Shown: positions 32,010 through 40,405, counted from the stretch's first letter. The stretch is 41,369 nucleotides of DNA from DASPTH01 sp046727575 (GCA_046727575.1 JBKPCV010000106.1:1-41369), one strand, 5' to 3'. The notes: generated from the letters alone by a model not told the origin. Translations and numbers: made by a program.

Positions 32010-32474
32010 TCACTCGACGAAGGGCGTCGTACTCGCCTTCAGGTGATGCGAGAGATCCCCCGCGAGGTCGACGGTGATGTATCGGCGCTTCCAGCGCCAC
32101 TCGCCGTCGACAAGCTCGAATGTGTCTTCGTTGTGACCGGCGAGCACCACTTGGAGCGGGAGCTCACCGGTCTGCTGCATCATCGTGTACCGCGATAGGC
32201 ACATCGCAGTCCCCTTGTCGAGGTCGACGTCGATGATGAGGTTCGTGGACGAGTGATGCGTCCGCGCGCCGCCTTCGGGATAGACCTGCGTGCTGTTCCG
32301 GAACTGCTCGGCCGTCGCCTCGGCACCTCGGCACACCGAGTCACCCATGCCACTCACACCGATCTCGCCGTGGCGGAACAGCTCACCGACCTTGTCGAAC
32401 TCGGCCGCATCGTTGTACGCGTCGCATAGGAAAATCTGGCGACCGATCGCGGCTCTGGCTTCCTCCGCAGTCAT
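32010..32474 (-). CDS. SnoaL_4-type NTF2-fold protein
   Basis: A 154-aa protein: ARAAIGRQIFLCDAYNDAAE at the start (FLCDAYNDA is the SnoaL-like helix), then GELFRHGEIGVSGMG, TTNLIIDVDLDKGTAMCLSR, VLAGHNEDTFELVDGEWRWK and RRYITVDLAGD. Family members act as dehydratases, isomerases or ligand carriers. ATG 32474 follows GAGGAG on the complement strand. Convergent with the SDR at 31226, 10 bp between stops, and divergent from the enolase-superfamily gene at 32541 with 66 bp between the starts. Confidence 0.86.
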   Translation of the reverse strand: MTAEEARAAIGRQIFLCDAYNDAAEFDKVGELFRHGEIGVSGMGDSVCRGAEATAEQFRNSTQVYPEGGARTHHSSTNLIIDVDLDKGTAMCLSRYTMMQQTGELPLQVVLAGHNEDTFELVDGEWRWKRRYITVDLAGDLSHHLKASTTPFVE

Positions 32475-32540
32475 GACACGCTCCTCTGGATAGACTCCCG
32501 CTTGCTGCTCTCCTAGCACAGCCAGCAGACAGGGGACGGC

Positions 32541-33623
32541 GTGGAAATCACCCTCATCGAGGCCGCGGTCGACGAGCTGACGCAAGACATCCCTTCACCG
32601 CGATTTCGAATCTCGTCGGTCTTCACCATCCTCGTGCGCGTGACAACCGTCGAGGGCGTGCAAGGTACGGGGTTCGCGTACACCTGGGACGCACCGTCGG
32701 CTCGCGCGGTCGCCGAGCTCGTGCGGGGCATGACGCCCTACGTTCTCGGCGAGGACGTCACCCACATCCGGGCGATCCTTGACAAGCTCGAGCGCCACTA
32801 CGTGAACTTTCTCAGCACCTCGGGTCTGGCGATGGTGTCGCTGTCCGCGCTCGACATGGCGATCTGGGACGCGAGCTGCCGCGCCGTCGGCCAACCTGTG
32901 CAGCGGCTCCTCGGCATGGCACGCGAGAAGGTCCCGGTCTACGCATCGGCTGATCTGTGGCCGACGCTGAGCCCCGAGGAGTGCTCGGTCGCCGCCAAGA
33001 ACCTGGTCGAGTCGGGATTCAGCCGGATGAAGATGTGGGTGGCGTCGCCCGACATCGCCTACGAGCGAGACCGCATTGCCGCCGTACGCGATGCGATGGG
33101 ACCGGCCGGCACCCTGATGGTCGACGCCGCACAGGCCTACGACGTGTCAACGGCCATCCGCTTTGCGGCCGCAGTCGAGCACTTGAACCTGAACTGGTTC
33201 GAGGACCCGGTGCATTACGAAGACTTCGCCGGACTGCAAACGGTGAGCCGCAACTGCACGATCCCGCTCGCCACCGGTGAGCATTCCTACGGCGTGAGCG
33301 GACTCAAGCAGCTGCTCGACACGGGCGCGGTGCGCACTGTCCTCATCGATCTCGAGCGCATCGGTGGTGTCACCGGCTTCCTCGGGGCGGCCGCGCTGTG
33401 CGAGGCGTACCGGGTGAACCTCACAACCCATGTCTACCCACACACCTCCGCACGACTACTGACGACGGCGAAGGCCGCGACCCTGTGCGAGTTCGCACCG
33501 CTGTGGGACGCGATGTTCGGTCGGCCGACCATCGAGGATGGCTACATCCTGCCGGGTCAGAACCCTGGCATCATCGAGGATCTCGCCAAGGCGGTCGAGT
33601 TCGAAGTGCTCGGATCCCGATGA
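32541..33623 (+). CDS. Enolase-superfamily enzyme, mandelate racemase subgroup
   Basis: A 360-aa protein with the two-domain fold of mandelate racemase/muconate lactonising enzymes. Metal ligands are Asp195, Glu221 and Glu247 (VDAAQAY, WFEDPV, TGEHSY). Lys164 in SRMKM is one general base; the opposite base is the dyad His297 (THVYPH) with Asp270 (LIDLERIGG), as in mandelate racemase. It abstracts the proton alpha to a carboxylate, giving racemisation, dehydration or cycloisomerisation. GTG 32541 is the start, and GGGGAC lies upstream. Its stop overlaps the ATG of the amidohydrolase by 4 bp (33620-33623), so the acid it makes or uses is probably handled by that enzyme. Confidence 0.93.
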   Translation: MEITLIEAAVDELTQDIPSPRFRISSVFTILVRVTTVEGVQGTGFAYTWDAPSARAVAELVRGMTPYVLGEDVTHIRAILDKLERHYVNFLSTSGLAMVSLSALDMAIWDASCRAVGQPVQRLLGMAREKVPVYASADLWPTLSPEECSVAAKNLVESGFSRMKMWVASPDIAYERDRIAAVRDAMGPAGTLMVDAAQAYDVSTAIRFAAAVEHLNLNWFEDPVHYEDFAGLQTVSRNCTIPLATGEHSYGVSGLKQLLDTGAVRTVLIDLERIGGVTGFLGAAALCEAYRVNLTTHVYPHTSARLLTTAKAATLCEFAPLWDAMFGRPTIEDGYILPGQNPGIIEDLAKAVEFEVLGSR

Positions 33624-34768
33624 CGCCCGACGGGCTGGAGGTCATCGACGCCGACGGCCACGTCCAGGAGCCGAGCGATCTGTGGGATCGCTTCATCGAG
33701 CCCGAGTACTTCGAGTTCCGCCCACGAGTCGATCACGAGTCGTCCGACAACACGTTCAGTGTGCTGGGGCAGACCATGCCGCGCATGTTCGTGCCGGTGC
33801 CCGGACGTGCCGACTACAAACACGCGCTCGTCGGAAAGTGGAACGCGCGCTTCAGCACACAGTTCACGCTCAGGAACGAGGGTTTCTCGTCGGCGAGCTA
33901 CCTCGTGGAGCTCGACCGCGAGGGCATCGACCGGATGATCCTCTACCCGAGCCGGGGGCTCTACGCGTGCGCGGTCGAGGAGATGGATCCCGGCCTGTCG
34001 GCAGCCATCTGTCGGGCGTACAACCGGTGGCTCGCCGAGTTCTGCGCCACCGACCCTGAACGGTTGCTGGGCGTGGCGCTGACCGCACTGCACGGCCCCG
34101 AGCACGCAGCGGCCGAGGCCCGCTACGCGGTCGAGCAGCTCGGCATGCACGGATGCATGGTGCGACCCAACCCCTGCGCCGGGCGCACCCTCGAAGACCC
34201 TGCCAACGACGTGTACTTCGCCGAGGTCGAACGGCTCGGTGTGCCACTCGCGCTGCACGAAGGATCAGGCTCGTGCATGCCGGCGTACGGGGAGGACCGC
34301 TTCGACTCCTACCTCGCCCACCACGCGATGTCGCATCCGATGGAGCAGATGGCGGCCGTCTTCTCGCTCACGGTCGGCGGGATCCTCGAGCGGCACCCGC
34401 GGTTGCGGGTCGCGATCCTCGAAGCCGGGGGAACGTGGCTGCCCTACTGGCTGTACCGGCTCGACGAGCACGTCGAGTTCCTCGATGGCATCGAGAGCGA
34501 GGTTGGCCAGATCAGCCGACCGCCCAGCGAGTACTTCCGTCGCCAGTGCTGGATCAGCTGCGAGCCGTCGGAACCCAATCTCCGCACGGTCATCGATGCC
34601 GTCGGCGCTGACCGCATCTTGTGGGCCAGCGACTACCCGCACCCGGACTGCAAGTACCCCGGCATGGTCGACGATCTCATCACCGGCGCCACGAAGAACG
34701 GGCTCACCGCCGACGAGATACGCCGTTACGCGGCCGACAACGCCAAGACGCTGTACGGGCTCGCGTGA
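33620..34768 (+). CDS. Amidohydrolase_2-family protein
   Basis: A 382-aa PF04909-type hydrolase. VIDADGHVQEP (residues 8-18) is the metal motif with Asp12, His14 and Glu17. LALHEGSGSCM and HAMSHPMEQMAAVF carry further His residues, and WASDYPHPDCKYPG holds the catalytic Asp. It could hydrolyse a lactone/lactam or decarboxylate an aromatic acid. ATG 33620 overlaps the enolase-family stop (ATGA), so the pair is coupled. The Rieske oxygenase begins 44 bp downstream, on the same strand. It belongs to the same broad family as the enzymes at 6858 and 27025, but to a different branch. Confidence 0.92.
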   Translation: MTPDGLEVIDADGHVQEPSDLWDRFIEPEYFEFRPRVDHESSDNTFSVLGQTMPRMFVPVPGRADYKHALVGKWNARFSTQFTLRNEGFSSASYLVELDREGIDRMILYPSRGLYACAVEEMDPGLSAAICRAYNRWLAEFCATDPERLLGVALTALHGPEHAAAEARYAVEQLGMHGCMVRPNPCAGRTLEDPANDVYFAEVERLGVPLALHEGSGSCMPAYGEDRFDSYLAHHAMSHPMEQMAAVFSLTVGGILERHPRLRVAILEAGGTWLPYWLYRLDEHVEFLDGIESEVGQISRPPSEYFRRQCWISCEPSEPNLRTVIDAVGADRILWASDYPHPDCKYPGMVDDLITGATKNGLTADEIRRYAADNAKTLYGLA

Positions 34769-34812
34769 CCGCGGCGGGCGCGACTGGGCGCGGTCGTGCA
34801 ACCATCCGGGTT

Positions 34813-35763
34813 ATGACACACGAATCCACGGCGGACGAATCCAGGGCCCCCGACCAGAACTGGTACGCAGTCACACTGGCCGAGGAGATCGACGACGGAC
34901 GCGTCGCTGGCGCGGACCTCTTCGACAGTCGGGTCGTTGCCTACCGCACTGAGGCAGGTGCGCCGGTCGTGCTGAGCGCGCGCTGCCCGCACATGGGCGC
35001 CGACTTGGCGCTGGGCGACGTGGTCGGCGACGACATCCGCTGCACCTTCCACCATTTCTGCTTCGGCCCCACCGGGAACTGCACCTCGATCCCGTCGGAC
35101 GACAAGATCCCCGCGCGGGCGCGCGTCACGCGCTTCCCCACGGCCGAGCGTTGGGGCCTGATCTGGGCATTCAATGGGCCGGAGCCGTTGTTCGAGGTAC
35201 CAGGCATCCGCGACTACGACGATGACGCGCTCGCAATAAGAGCCCGGCGAACCGACATTTTCCCCGTCGAGCCATGGGTGATCATGGGGAACTCCTTCGA
35301 CTTCTCGCACCTGCGCTACGTCCACCGACTCGTCTTCGACGATCCCGACGACATCCGATGGGGTCGCTACGACATCGAATACGACCTGACCTTCGAGTCC
35401 GAGGAGCTCGGCACGTTCGAGCAAAGAATCCGTACCACAGGCACGAACACGGTCTCGTACGTCACGACCGGTGCGGTTGACAGCATGGGCCTCTTCACTT
35501 CGACGCCGACGCCACGTGGCTCGCAGAGCTATTACATCGCCGCGACCCCTGATACGCGTGTCGACGATCCGTCGTCGTCAGGTGAGGTGGAAAATCGTCT
35601 CGCACTCCAGGAGACACTTGCCGACGAGCTGCTGAAGGACGACACACGTGCGTTCAGCGGGATGCGCTTCCAGGAGGGCGCGTTCGTCGGCGCGGACCGA
35701 CACCTGCGCAAGTACTTCGCGTGGGTGCGCGATTTTCCAAAGCACCGCCCATCGCTCGACTGA
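34813..35763 (+). CDS. Rieske oxygenase, KshA-like size class
   Basis: A 316-aa Rieske monooxygenase. Cluster ligands are Cys58, His60, Cys77 and His80 (16 residues between the pairs). The mononuclear site is MGNSFDFSHLRYVH: Asp163, His166 and His171, with Asn160 nearby. The short length and lack of a beta subunit resemble 3-ketosteroid 9-alpha-hydroxylase KshA and related vanillate demethylases. It needs a separate reductase, not present here. ATG 34813 is the start; no strong ribosome binding site. It follows the enolase-family/amidohydrolase pair and may be the third gene of that operon, which would then be oxidation followed by isomerisation and cleavage. Confidence 0.9.
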   Translation: MTHESTADESRAPDQNWYAVTLAEEIDDGRVAGADLFDSRVVAYRTEAGAPVVLSARCPHMGADLALGDVVGDDIRCTFHHFCFGPTGNCTSIPSDDKIPARARVTRFPTAERWGLIWAFNGPEPLFEVPGIRDYDDDALAIRARRTDIFPVEPWVIMGNSFDFSHLRYVHRLVFDDPDDIRWGRYDIEYDLTFESEELGTFEQRIRTTGTNTVSYVTTGAVDSMGLFTSTPTPRGSQSYYIAATPDTRVDDPSSSGEVENRLALQETLADELLKDDTRAFSGMRFQEGAFVGADRHLRKYFAWVRDFPKHRPSLD

Positions 35764-36086
35764 CAACCTCTCGGGCTGCATCGGCTTCACACCCTGGACG
35801 TGGGGGTGGACGATGTCGATGGCGAGGCAGGAGCGGGTGGCGAACGGTCGCGATCGGGACCCAGAGACTACGCGCGGGCGGGAGCGACCGGGCTCGACCA
35901 CGGCGTCGATCGGACGGGCGACTGGACACCTTCTGTGGCCCCGACCAGGTGGAAAGTTGTCGCAAGGAGTTCAACGCGGGTGTCCACTCCTGGTCAGCGG
36001 CGGACTCGTCTCGAACTTGATCCCGCGACTGATCCGCCGTCCACATCTCGGCGGCCGCGCCGCCGGGGCCACTACAGCCCTGCTCG
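35764..36086. other. Convergent intergenic region, no gene seen
   Basis: 323 bp between the Rieske oxygenase stop and the acyl-CoA synthetase stop. Open frames on both strands were read and none shows a recognisable motif or start with ribosome binding site. It contains a hairpin at 36049-36065. Confidence 0.5.
36049..36065 (-). terminator. GC-rich hairpin after the acyl-CoA synthetase gene
   Basis: CGGCGGC (36049-36055) and GCCGCCG (36059-36065) pair perfectly over 7 bp around a 3-nt loop. It lies about 22 nt past the synthetase stop, on the expected side. No T-run follows, so it could act as an intrinsic terminator of the U-less type seen in actinobacteria. Confidence 0.35.
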
Positions 36087-37742
36087 CTACGCCTCGGGAT
36101 ACCCGAGCCGCTCACGCTCGCTCGCGCTAGGACCGCCGTCCGCGCCGGCGAACTGCTCCTGCAGCGCGAACTTCTGCACCTTGCCCCATGCCGTCATCGG
36201 TAACTCGGGCACTACCTCCCACTGCTTCGGGATCTTGAACGGCGCGAGTCGGTTGCGGAGGAACGCCTCGACTCCGTCAGTATCGACTGTGTGGCCGGAT
36301 GACGCGACGAGGGCGGCGGTCACCCGCTCACCCCACTGAGGATCGGGAAGGCCGAACACGGCCGCCGCACCGACGTCGGGATGATCGAGCAACGCGGTCT
36401 CGACCTCGGCGGCGTACACGTTCACGCCACCGGTCACGATCATGTCCTTCGTGCGACCGACGATGCGCAGGTAGCCGTGCGCGTCGAGGGTGACGAGGTC
36501 GCCGGTGCGGAGCCAGCCGTCGGCGTCAATGGCGCGGGCTGTCTCGTCGGGCTGGTCGTGATAGCCGGCCATCACGTTGTACCCGCGCACGTGCAACTCG
36601 CCGACCTCGTCGATCGCGCACAGCGCGCCCGACACCAAGTCCATGACGCGCACGTCCACACCATCGGCCGGAACACCGATCGTCTCGGCAACGATCTCGG
36701 GTCGATCGTCGAGAAACGTCTGCGAGATGAAGCCACAGCACTCGGTCTGCCCGAACACGTTGGTGACGGCGGCGTCCAGCTGCTCGCGCGTGCGGCGCAC
36801 GAGCTCGGCGGAAACGACCGAGCCGCCCGACGACACGGAGCGAAGGCACGAGAGATCGCGAGTCGCCACGTCGGGCTGGTCCAGCAGCGCGACGAGCATC
36901 GTCGGGACCGCGACGGTCAACGTCGCCCGCTCCTGCTGCAGCAAGTCGAGCACGAGCGCCGGGTCGAACGCGCCGACCATCACCATGGTGGCGGCGTGCA
37001 GCGCGATCTCGAGTGCCACAAAGTGACCGCCGACGTGGTACAGCGGCAACGGGTCCACGTACACGTCACCGGTGCGGATGCCGAAGCGCTGCGCACCGAA
37101 GCGCGCGGCATTGGTGATGCCGCGATGCGTCAGGCGCGCGCCTTTTGGCGCACCCGTGGTCCCGGACGTGTACACGATGTAGGCGACGTCGTCGGGCGCG
37201 ACCGCGGGAAGCGCGGGGGGTGCGTTGGTCGCCGCAGCAAGGCCGTTGAAGGACGTGATCGACTCCACGAAGCGCAGGTCCGGCAGATCGGCGCGCGCCT
37301 CGTGCAACGTGGCAACGAGATCGTGGTCGCGCCAGTGCTCGACCATGACGACACCGACGGCTCCTGACTGCCCGAGCACGTGGGCGACCTCACGGGCCCG
37401 CAGGGCCGGGTTCACCAGTACCAGCTCCAGGCCCGCGAGCGCGGACGCGTACGACAGAACGAGTACCTCTGGCGACGTCGGCGCCCAGAGCGCGAAGCGC
37501 GTGCGAGGCTCGAAGTGCGCCGCGAGCGCGCCGGCGTACCGGTCGGCTTGTTCGAGCAGCCGCACGTAGGTCCAGCGCCGACGCGTCGCGGCGTCAGGCA
37601 CACCGTCGACGAGCGCGATCGCGTCGGGTGCCCGCCGGGACGCATCGCGCAGCACGTCGCCGACCGTCATGTCGACGACGTCGACGTCGGGAGCCGCGAG
37701 GCGCAATGCCGCCTGGGTAGGCGCCGGCGAGGGCTCGGTCAT
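36087..37742 (-). CDS. Acyl-CoA synthetase / AMP-dependent ligase
   Basis: A 551-aa adenylate-forming enzyme. The P-loop-like A3 motif YIVYTSGTTGAPKGARLTH, the A5 motif FGQTECCG, A7 GWLRTGDL, A8 GRTKDMIVTGGVNVYAAEVE and the A10 region LPMTAWGKVQKFAL with the catalytic Lys are all present. It would activate a carboxylic acid with ATP and transfer it to CoA. ATG 37742 is 31 bp after the KstD-like gene's stop, so both are likely one operon. The FGQTECCG pocket with its Cys pair is unusual; substrate could be a fatty, aromatic or steroid-derived acid. Confidence 0.93.
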   Translation of the reverse strand: MTEPSPAPTQAALRLAAPDVDVVDMTVGDVLRDASRRAPDAIALVDGVPDAATRRRWTYVRLLEQADRYAGALAAHFEPRTRFALWAPTSPEVLVLSYASALAGLELVLVNPALRAREVAHVLGQSGAVGVVMVEHWRDHDLVATLHEARADLPDLRFVESITSFNGLAAATNAPPALPAVAPDDVAYIVYTSGTTGAPKGARLTHRGITNAARFGAQRFGIRTGDVYVDPLPLYHVGGHFVALEIALHAATMVMVGAFDPALVLDLLQQERATLTVAVPTMLVALLDQPDVATRDLSCLRSVSSGGSVVSAELVRRTREQLDAAVTNVFGQTECCGFISQTFLDDRPEIVAETIGVPADGVDVRVMDLVSGALCAIDEVGELHVRGYNVMAGYHDQPDETARAIDADGWLRTGDLVTLDAHGYLRIVGRTKDMIVTGGVNVYAAEVETALLDHPDVGAAAVFGLPDPQWGERVTAALVASSGHTVDTDGVEAFLRNRLAPFKIPKQWEVVPELPMTAWGKVQKFALQEQFAGADGGPSASERERLGYPEA

Positions 37743-37773
37743 TCGTCCAGGTACTCGCCGAGCGCCCGCCGTG

Positions 37774-39321
37774 TCATTCACCCGCGGCCGCTTCCCCGGC
37801 GCGCGTGCCGAACACGAGCGCCGGCCCGATCGTGCCACCACCGCCGGGGGTTCCGACACCGAACGGATTCGCGGCCGCATTGCCCGCCGCGTACAGCGCC
37901 GCGACCGCGGACCCGTCGTCGCGCAGGACGCGCCCCTGATCGTCGGTCCGAGGCCCGCCCTTGGTGCCCATGCACCCGAGCAGCACCTCCACCGCGTAGA
38001 AGGGCGGCTCGCACAACGGCGCCAGGTTCGGGTCCGGTGCCGAGGCGTCGCCGATCCAGCGGTCGTACGCGTGGGCGCCGCGTCCGAACTCCCGGTCGCA
38101 GCCGGCCGCGGCGTCGGCGTTGAACCCTGCCACCGTCGCGTCGAGGCGACCGGGAGGGAGCCCGAGCCGCTCGGCGAGCGCCGACCAGGAGGGCTCGCGA
38201 ACCAGCCACTCCGGATCGTCGCTCCCGGCCGCCAGCGGACCGAGCGGCGTCCGTCCGCGATAGGCGCGGTCGAACACGAGCCAGCAGGGCGCGGCCGGCC
38301 ACTCGTACGTGGCGGCGTCGAAGCGCAACATCGCCCGCCCAGCGTCGGAGTAGTTCTGGGCCTCGTTCACGAACCGGCGGCCGTGTCGGTCGACCATGAG
38401 CGATCCCGGCTGCGCCCGCTCGTGGTGCAGCGGACGGAAGAACTGTGCGCCATTGAGGCGCTCCCCTGGGACTCGGATCGCCGGCATCCACCAGCCGTCG
38501 GCCATGTTGCCGATCGCCGCGCCCACGCGCATCGCCATGCGCAGACCATCGCCGGCGCATCCCGGCGGCCCCATGGGTGCGACCTCGGGCACGGGCAGGA
38601 ACGAACGCACGAGGACCGCGTCGTGCTGGAAGCCGCCAGTGGCCAGGATCACCGTCCCAGCGAGCGTGTCGCCGTCGAGTTGCACGCCCGAAACCACGCC
38701 CCGACGGTCGACCTCGAGGCCTTCAACTCGGGCGTTGACTCGCACGTCGACACCGCGATCGAGCAGCGCCGTCAGAAGGCCGCCCACCAGGACCCGGCCT
38801 CGCACCGGTCCCCGGAACACCACCGCGTCGGTGAGCCCCGCGTCGTCGGTGTCCGTGGTCGGCAGCGGGGCTTCCGGCGTCGGCTGGACGCGGCGCGCGA
38901 GCTCGCCGGGGAACTCGAGCGGGCGGGGCCAGATCGAACGGCCGCCGAGCCGACCGCCGGGAAGCTGCGGCTGGTAGTCGGGCCAGTCGGGCAGCAGCGT
39001 CCATTCCAACGGCGTCTCGTCTTCGACGAACTGCGCGACCCGCGCGGCGTCGTGCACGAACGTGCTCGCCCGCGCGTCGTCGAAGTCGCCGCGACCGAGC
39101 GCGCGCAGATATCGCAGCGCGTCAGCGGGATCGTCGTCGATCCCGGCTGCGGCCGCCGAGCGGCTGGCAGGAAGCCACGCCACGCCACCCGAGATCGCGG
39201 TCGTGCCGCCAAGCCACTCGCAGCGCTCGAGCACCGTGACCCGCGCGCCTGCAACCGACGCGGCCAACGCCGCCGCGAGGCCGGCGGCACCCGAGCCCAC
39301 GACGATGACACGACCGTGCAC
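37774..39321 (-). CDS. KstD-like FAD-dependent dehydrogenase
   Basis: A 515-aa flavoprotein of the succinate-dehydrogenase/fumarate-reductase/3-ketosteroid-delta1-dehydrogenase family. VVGSGAAGLAAALAASVAGA with TVLER is the N-terminal dinucleotide motif. The C-terminal ALYAAGNAAANPFGVG, then TPGGGGTIGPALVFGTRAGE is the FAD-capping motif of this family. KstD enzymes desaturate ring A; the closest relatives also include 3-oxo-4-ene steroid oxidoreductases, so the exact reaction is open. GTG 39321 starts at the FAD motif. TTGCCC (39352-39357) and CAGTAT (39329-39334), 17 bp apart on the complement strand, give a leaderless promoter 7 nt before the GTG. Confidence 0.9.
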   Translation of the reverse strand: MHGRVIVVGSGAAGLAAALAASVAGARVTVLERCEWLGGTTAISGGVAWLPASRSAAAAGIDDDPADALRYLRALGRGDFDDARASTFVHDAARVAQFVEDETPLEWTLLPDWPDYQPQLPGGRLGGRSIWPRPLEFPGELARRVQPTPEAPLPTTDTDDAGLTDAVVFRGPVRGRVLVGGLLTALLDRGVDVRVNARVEGLEVDRRGVVSGVQLDGDTLAGTVILATGGFQHDAVLVRSFLPVPEVAPMGPPGCAGDGLRMAMRVGAAIGNMADGWWMPAIRVPGERLNGAQFFRPLHHERAQPGSLMVDRHGRRFVNEAQNYSDAGRAMLRFDAATYEWPAAPCWLVFDRAYRGRTPLGPLAAGSDDPEWLVREPSWSALAERLGLPPGRLDATVAGFNADAAAGCDREFGRGAHAYDRWIGDASAPDPNLAPLCEPPFYAVEVLLGCMGTKGGPRTDDQGRVLRDDGSAVAALYAAGNAAANPFGVGTPGGGGTIGPALVFGTRAGEAAAGE

Positions 39322-39328
39322 CCACCCA

Positions 39329-39357
39329 ATACTGGCGCGCCTTGTGCGTTCGGGCAA
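39329..39357 (-). promoter_or_regulatory. Leaderless promoter of the KstD-like/ligase operon
   Basis: On the complement strand TTGCCC and CAGTAT are separated by 17 bp, and the GTG start at 39321 follows the -10 by 7 nt with no ribosome binding site. This supports the chosen start. Confidence 0.5.
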
Positions 39358-39534
39358 CGAGGCCGCGTTTGGGTCAACCTCGAGTTCTACCGGCTCCTCC
39401 TGCGCGCCGGCGTACCGGCCCGGTGCCGCCAGATGATGGGCACCAGGCACGGGACCGAGATCTTCTCGATCGCCTGCCCCGACATGAGCCGCGACACGGC
39501 GGCGAGCATCGCCCACTTCTGCAAGACGGTCTGA
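39358..39534 (+). pseudogene. C-terminal relic of an alpha/beta hydrolase
   Basis: The frame ending at 39534 reads VNLEFYRLLLRAGVPARCRQ, then MMGTRHGTEIFSIACPDMSR and DTAASIAHFCKTV. This pattern (FYxxLxxAGVP, GTxHG, final helix) is the C-terminus of the hormone-sensitive-lipase type alpha/beta hydrolases (alpha/beta hydrolase_3), with the catalytic His in RHG. No nucleophile elbow or start is present upstream, because that stretch is the KstD-like gene on the other strand. I take it as a leftover tail. It is the weakest of the relic calls in this window. Confidence 0.45.
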
Positions 39535-39556
39535 GCGGATCAGCGCGGCGGCGCCT

Positions 39557-40405
39557 TCACCGAAGAGTCTGCTGAGCAGCCGGGGCGTGGGAGTGGCCGC
39601 GGAGGAACTCGATGACGTGATCGGCAATCGCGTCGGGTTGCTCGGGAAGAATGGCGTGACCGCACCTCGGCACCTCGACGTAGGTCGCCCGATCGCCGAA
39701 CGCGACCGCCGACTCGCGCCCTGCTTCGGTCGGAACCATCGCGTCCTCGAGCGGCTGAATGATGAGGATCGGGACGGAACCGGCTCGCCACCATTCCTCC
39801 GGATCGACCTGCGTCGTCACGGCACCGAATGTCGACGCCGACCACCAGCCGTGCAGCCAACTGCGCGGGTCGTTGCCTGCCGCGAAGAACGCGATCCGCA
39901 GCGCCTCGAGCCGGTCGTCGTCAGAGAGCATCTCGTCGTGGCACCGTGAGAATGCGGCCAGCACCTCGGATGACAGCGGGTACGCACCGAGGTTGTGCCC
40001 GCCGCAGGGCATCACGGTCACCGTTGCCACGACGTCAGGGCGATAGCTCGCCGTGGCGCGTACGACAATGTTGCCGAGCGCGTGACCGACGAGGTGCGCG
40101 CGACCCGAACCGAACTCGGACACGACGAACGCGACGTCGTCAGCGAGATCGCGGAGCGACACACCATCCCGCGCCCGGCTGCTCCTCCCGACGCCGCGCG
40201 GGTTCAACGCCAGCGACCGGTACCCGGCTTCGGCGAGCGCCGCTTGTAGGTGTGCGAAGTCGACTGCGCCGCGCATGGCGGACGGGACGAGTACGACGTC
40301 CTCGCCTGTCCCCTCGACCAGCACCTCCAGGCACACGCCGCGCGCAGCGTCCTCGATCACCGTCGCCGCAGCCGCCACGCCCAGAGCCTCGCGCCATCGC
40401 GCCAT
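39557..40405 (-). CDS. Alpha/beta hydrolase with Ala at the nucleophile position
   Basis: A 282-aa protein of the alpha/beta-hydrolase_1 family. GEDVVLVPSAMRGAVDFAHL holds the oxyanion-hole strand, GYRSLALNPRGVGRSS follows, and the nucleophile elbow reads LVGHALGNI, with Ala109 instead of Ser. The acid Asp (PLEDAMVPTEAG) and the His (CGHAILPEQPDAIADHVIEF) are kept. The codon is GCG, one base from TCG. An Ala elbow has a precedent in RutD-type proteins. ATG 40405 is chosen because the domain starts close by; the open frame extends upstream without similarity. Divergent from the SDR at 40445 with 39 bp between starts. Confidence 0.88.
   Translation of the reverse strand: MARWREALGVAAAATVIEDAARGVCLEVLVEGTGEDVVLVPSAMRGAVDFAHLQAALAEAGYRSLALNPRGVGRSSRARDGVSLRDLADDVAFVVSEFGSGRAHLVGHALGNIVVRATASYRPDVVATVTVMPCGGHNLGAYPLSSEVLAAFSRCHDEMLSDDDRLEALRIAFFAAGNDPRSWLHGWWSASTFGAVTTQVDPEEWWRAGSVPILIIQPLEDAMVPTEAGRESAVAFGDRATYVEVPRCGHAILPEQPDAIADHVIEFLRGHSHAPAAQQTLR

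Noticed and set aside
35764..36086. Possible coding frames in the Rieske/ligase gap
   Set aside because: Neither strand shows codon bias, a start with ribosome binding site, or any known motif.
37669..39534. Plus-strand open frame of about 620 codons
   Set aside because: Antisense shadow of the KstD-like gene; only its last 59 codons look like a real (relic) protein.
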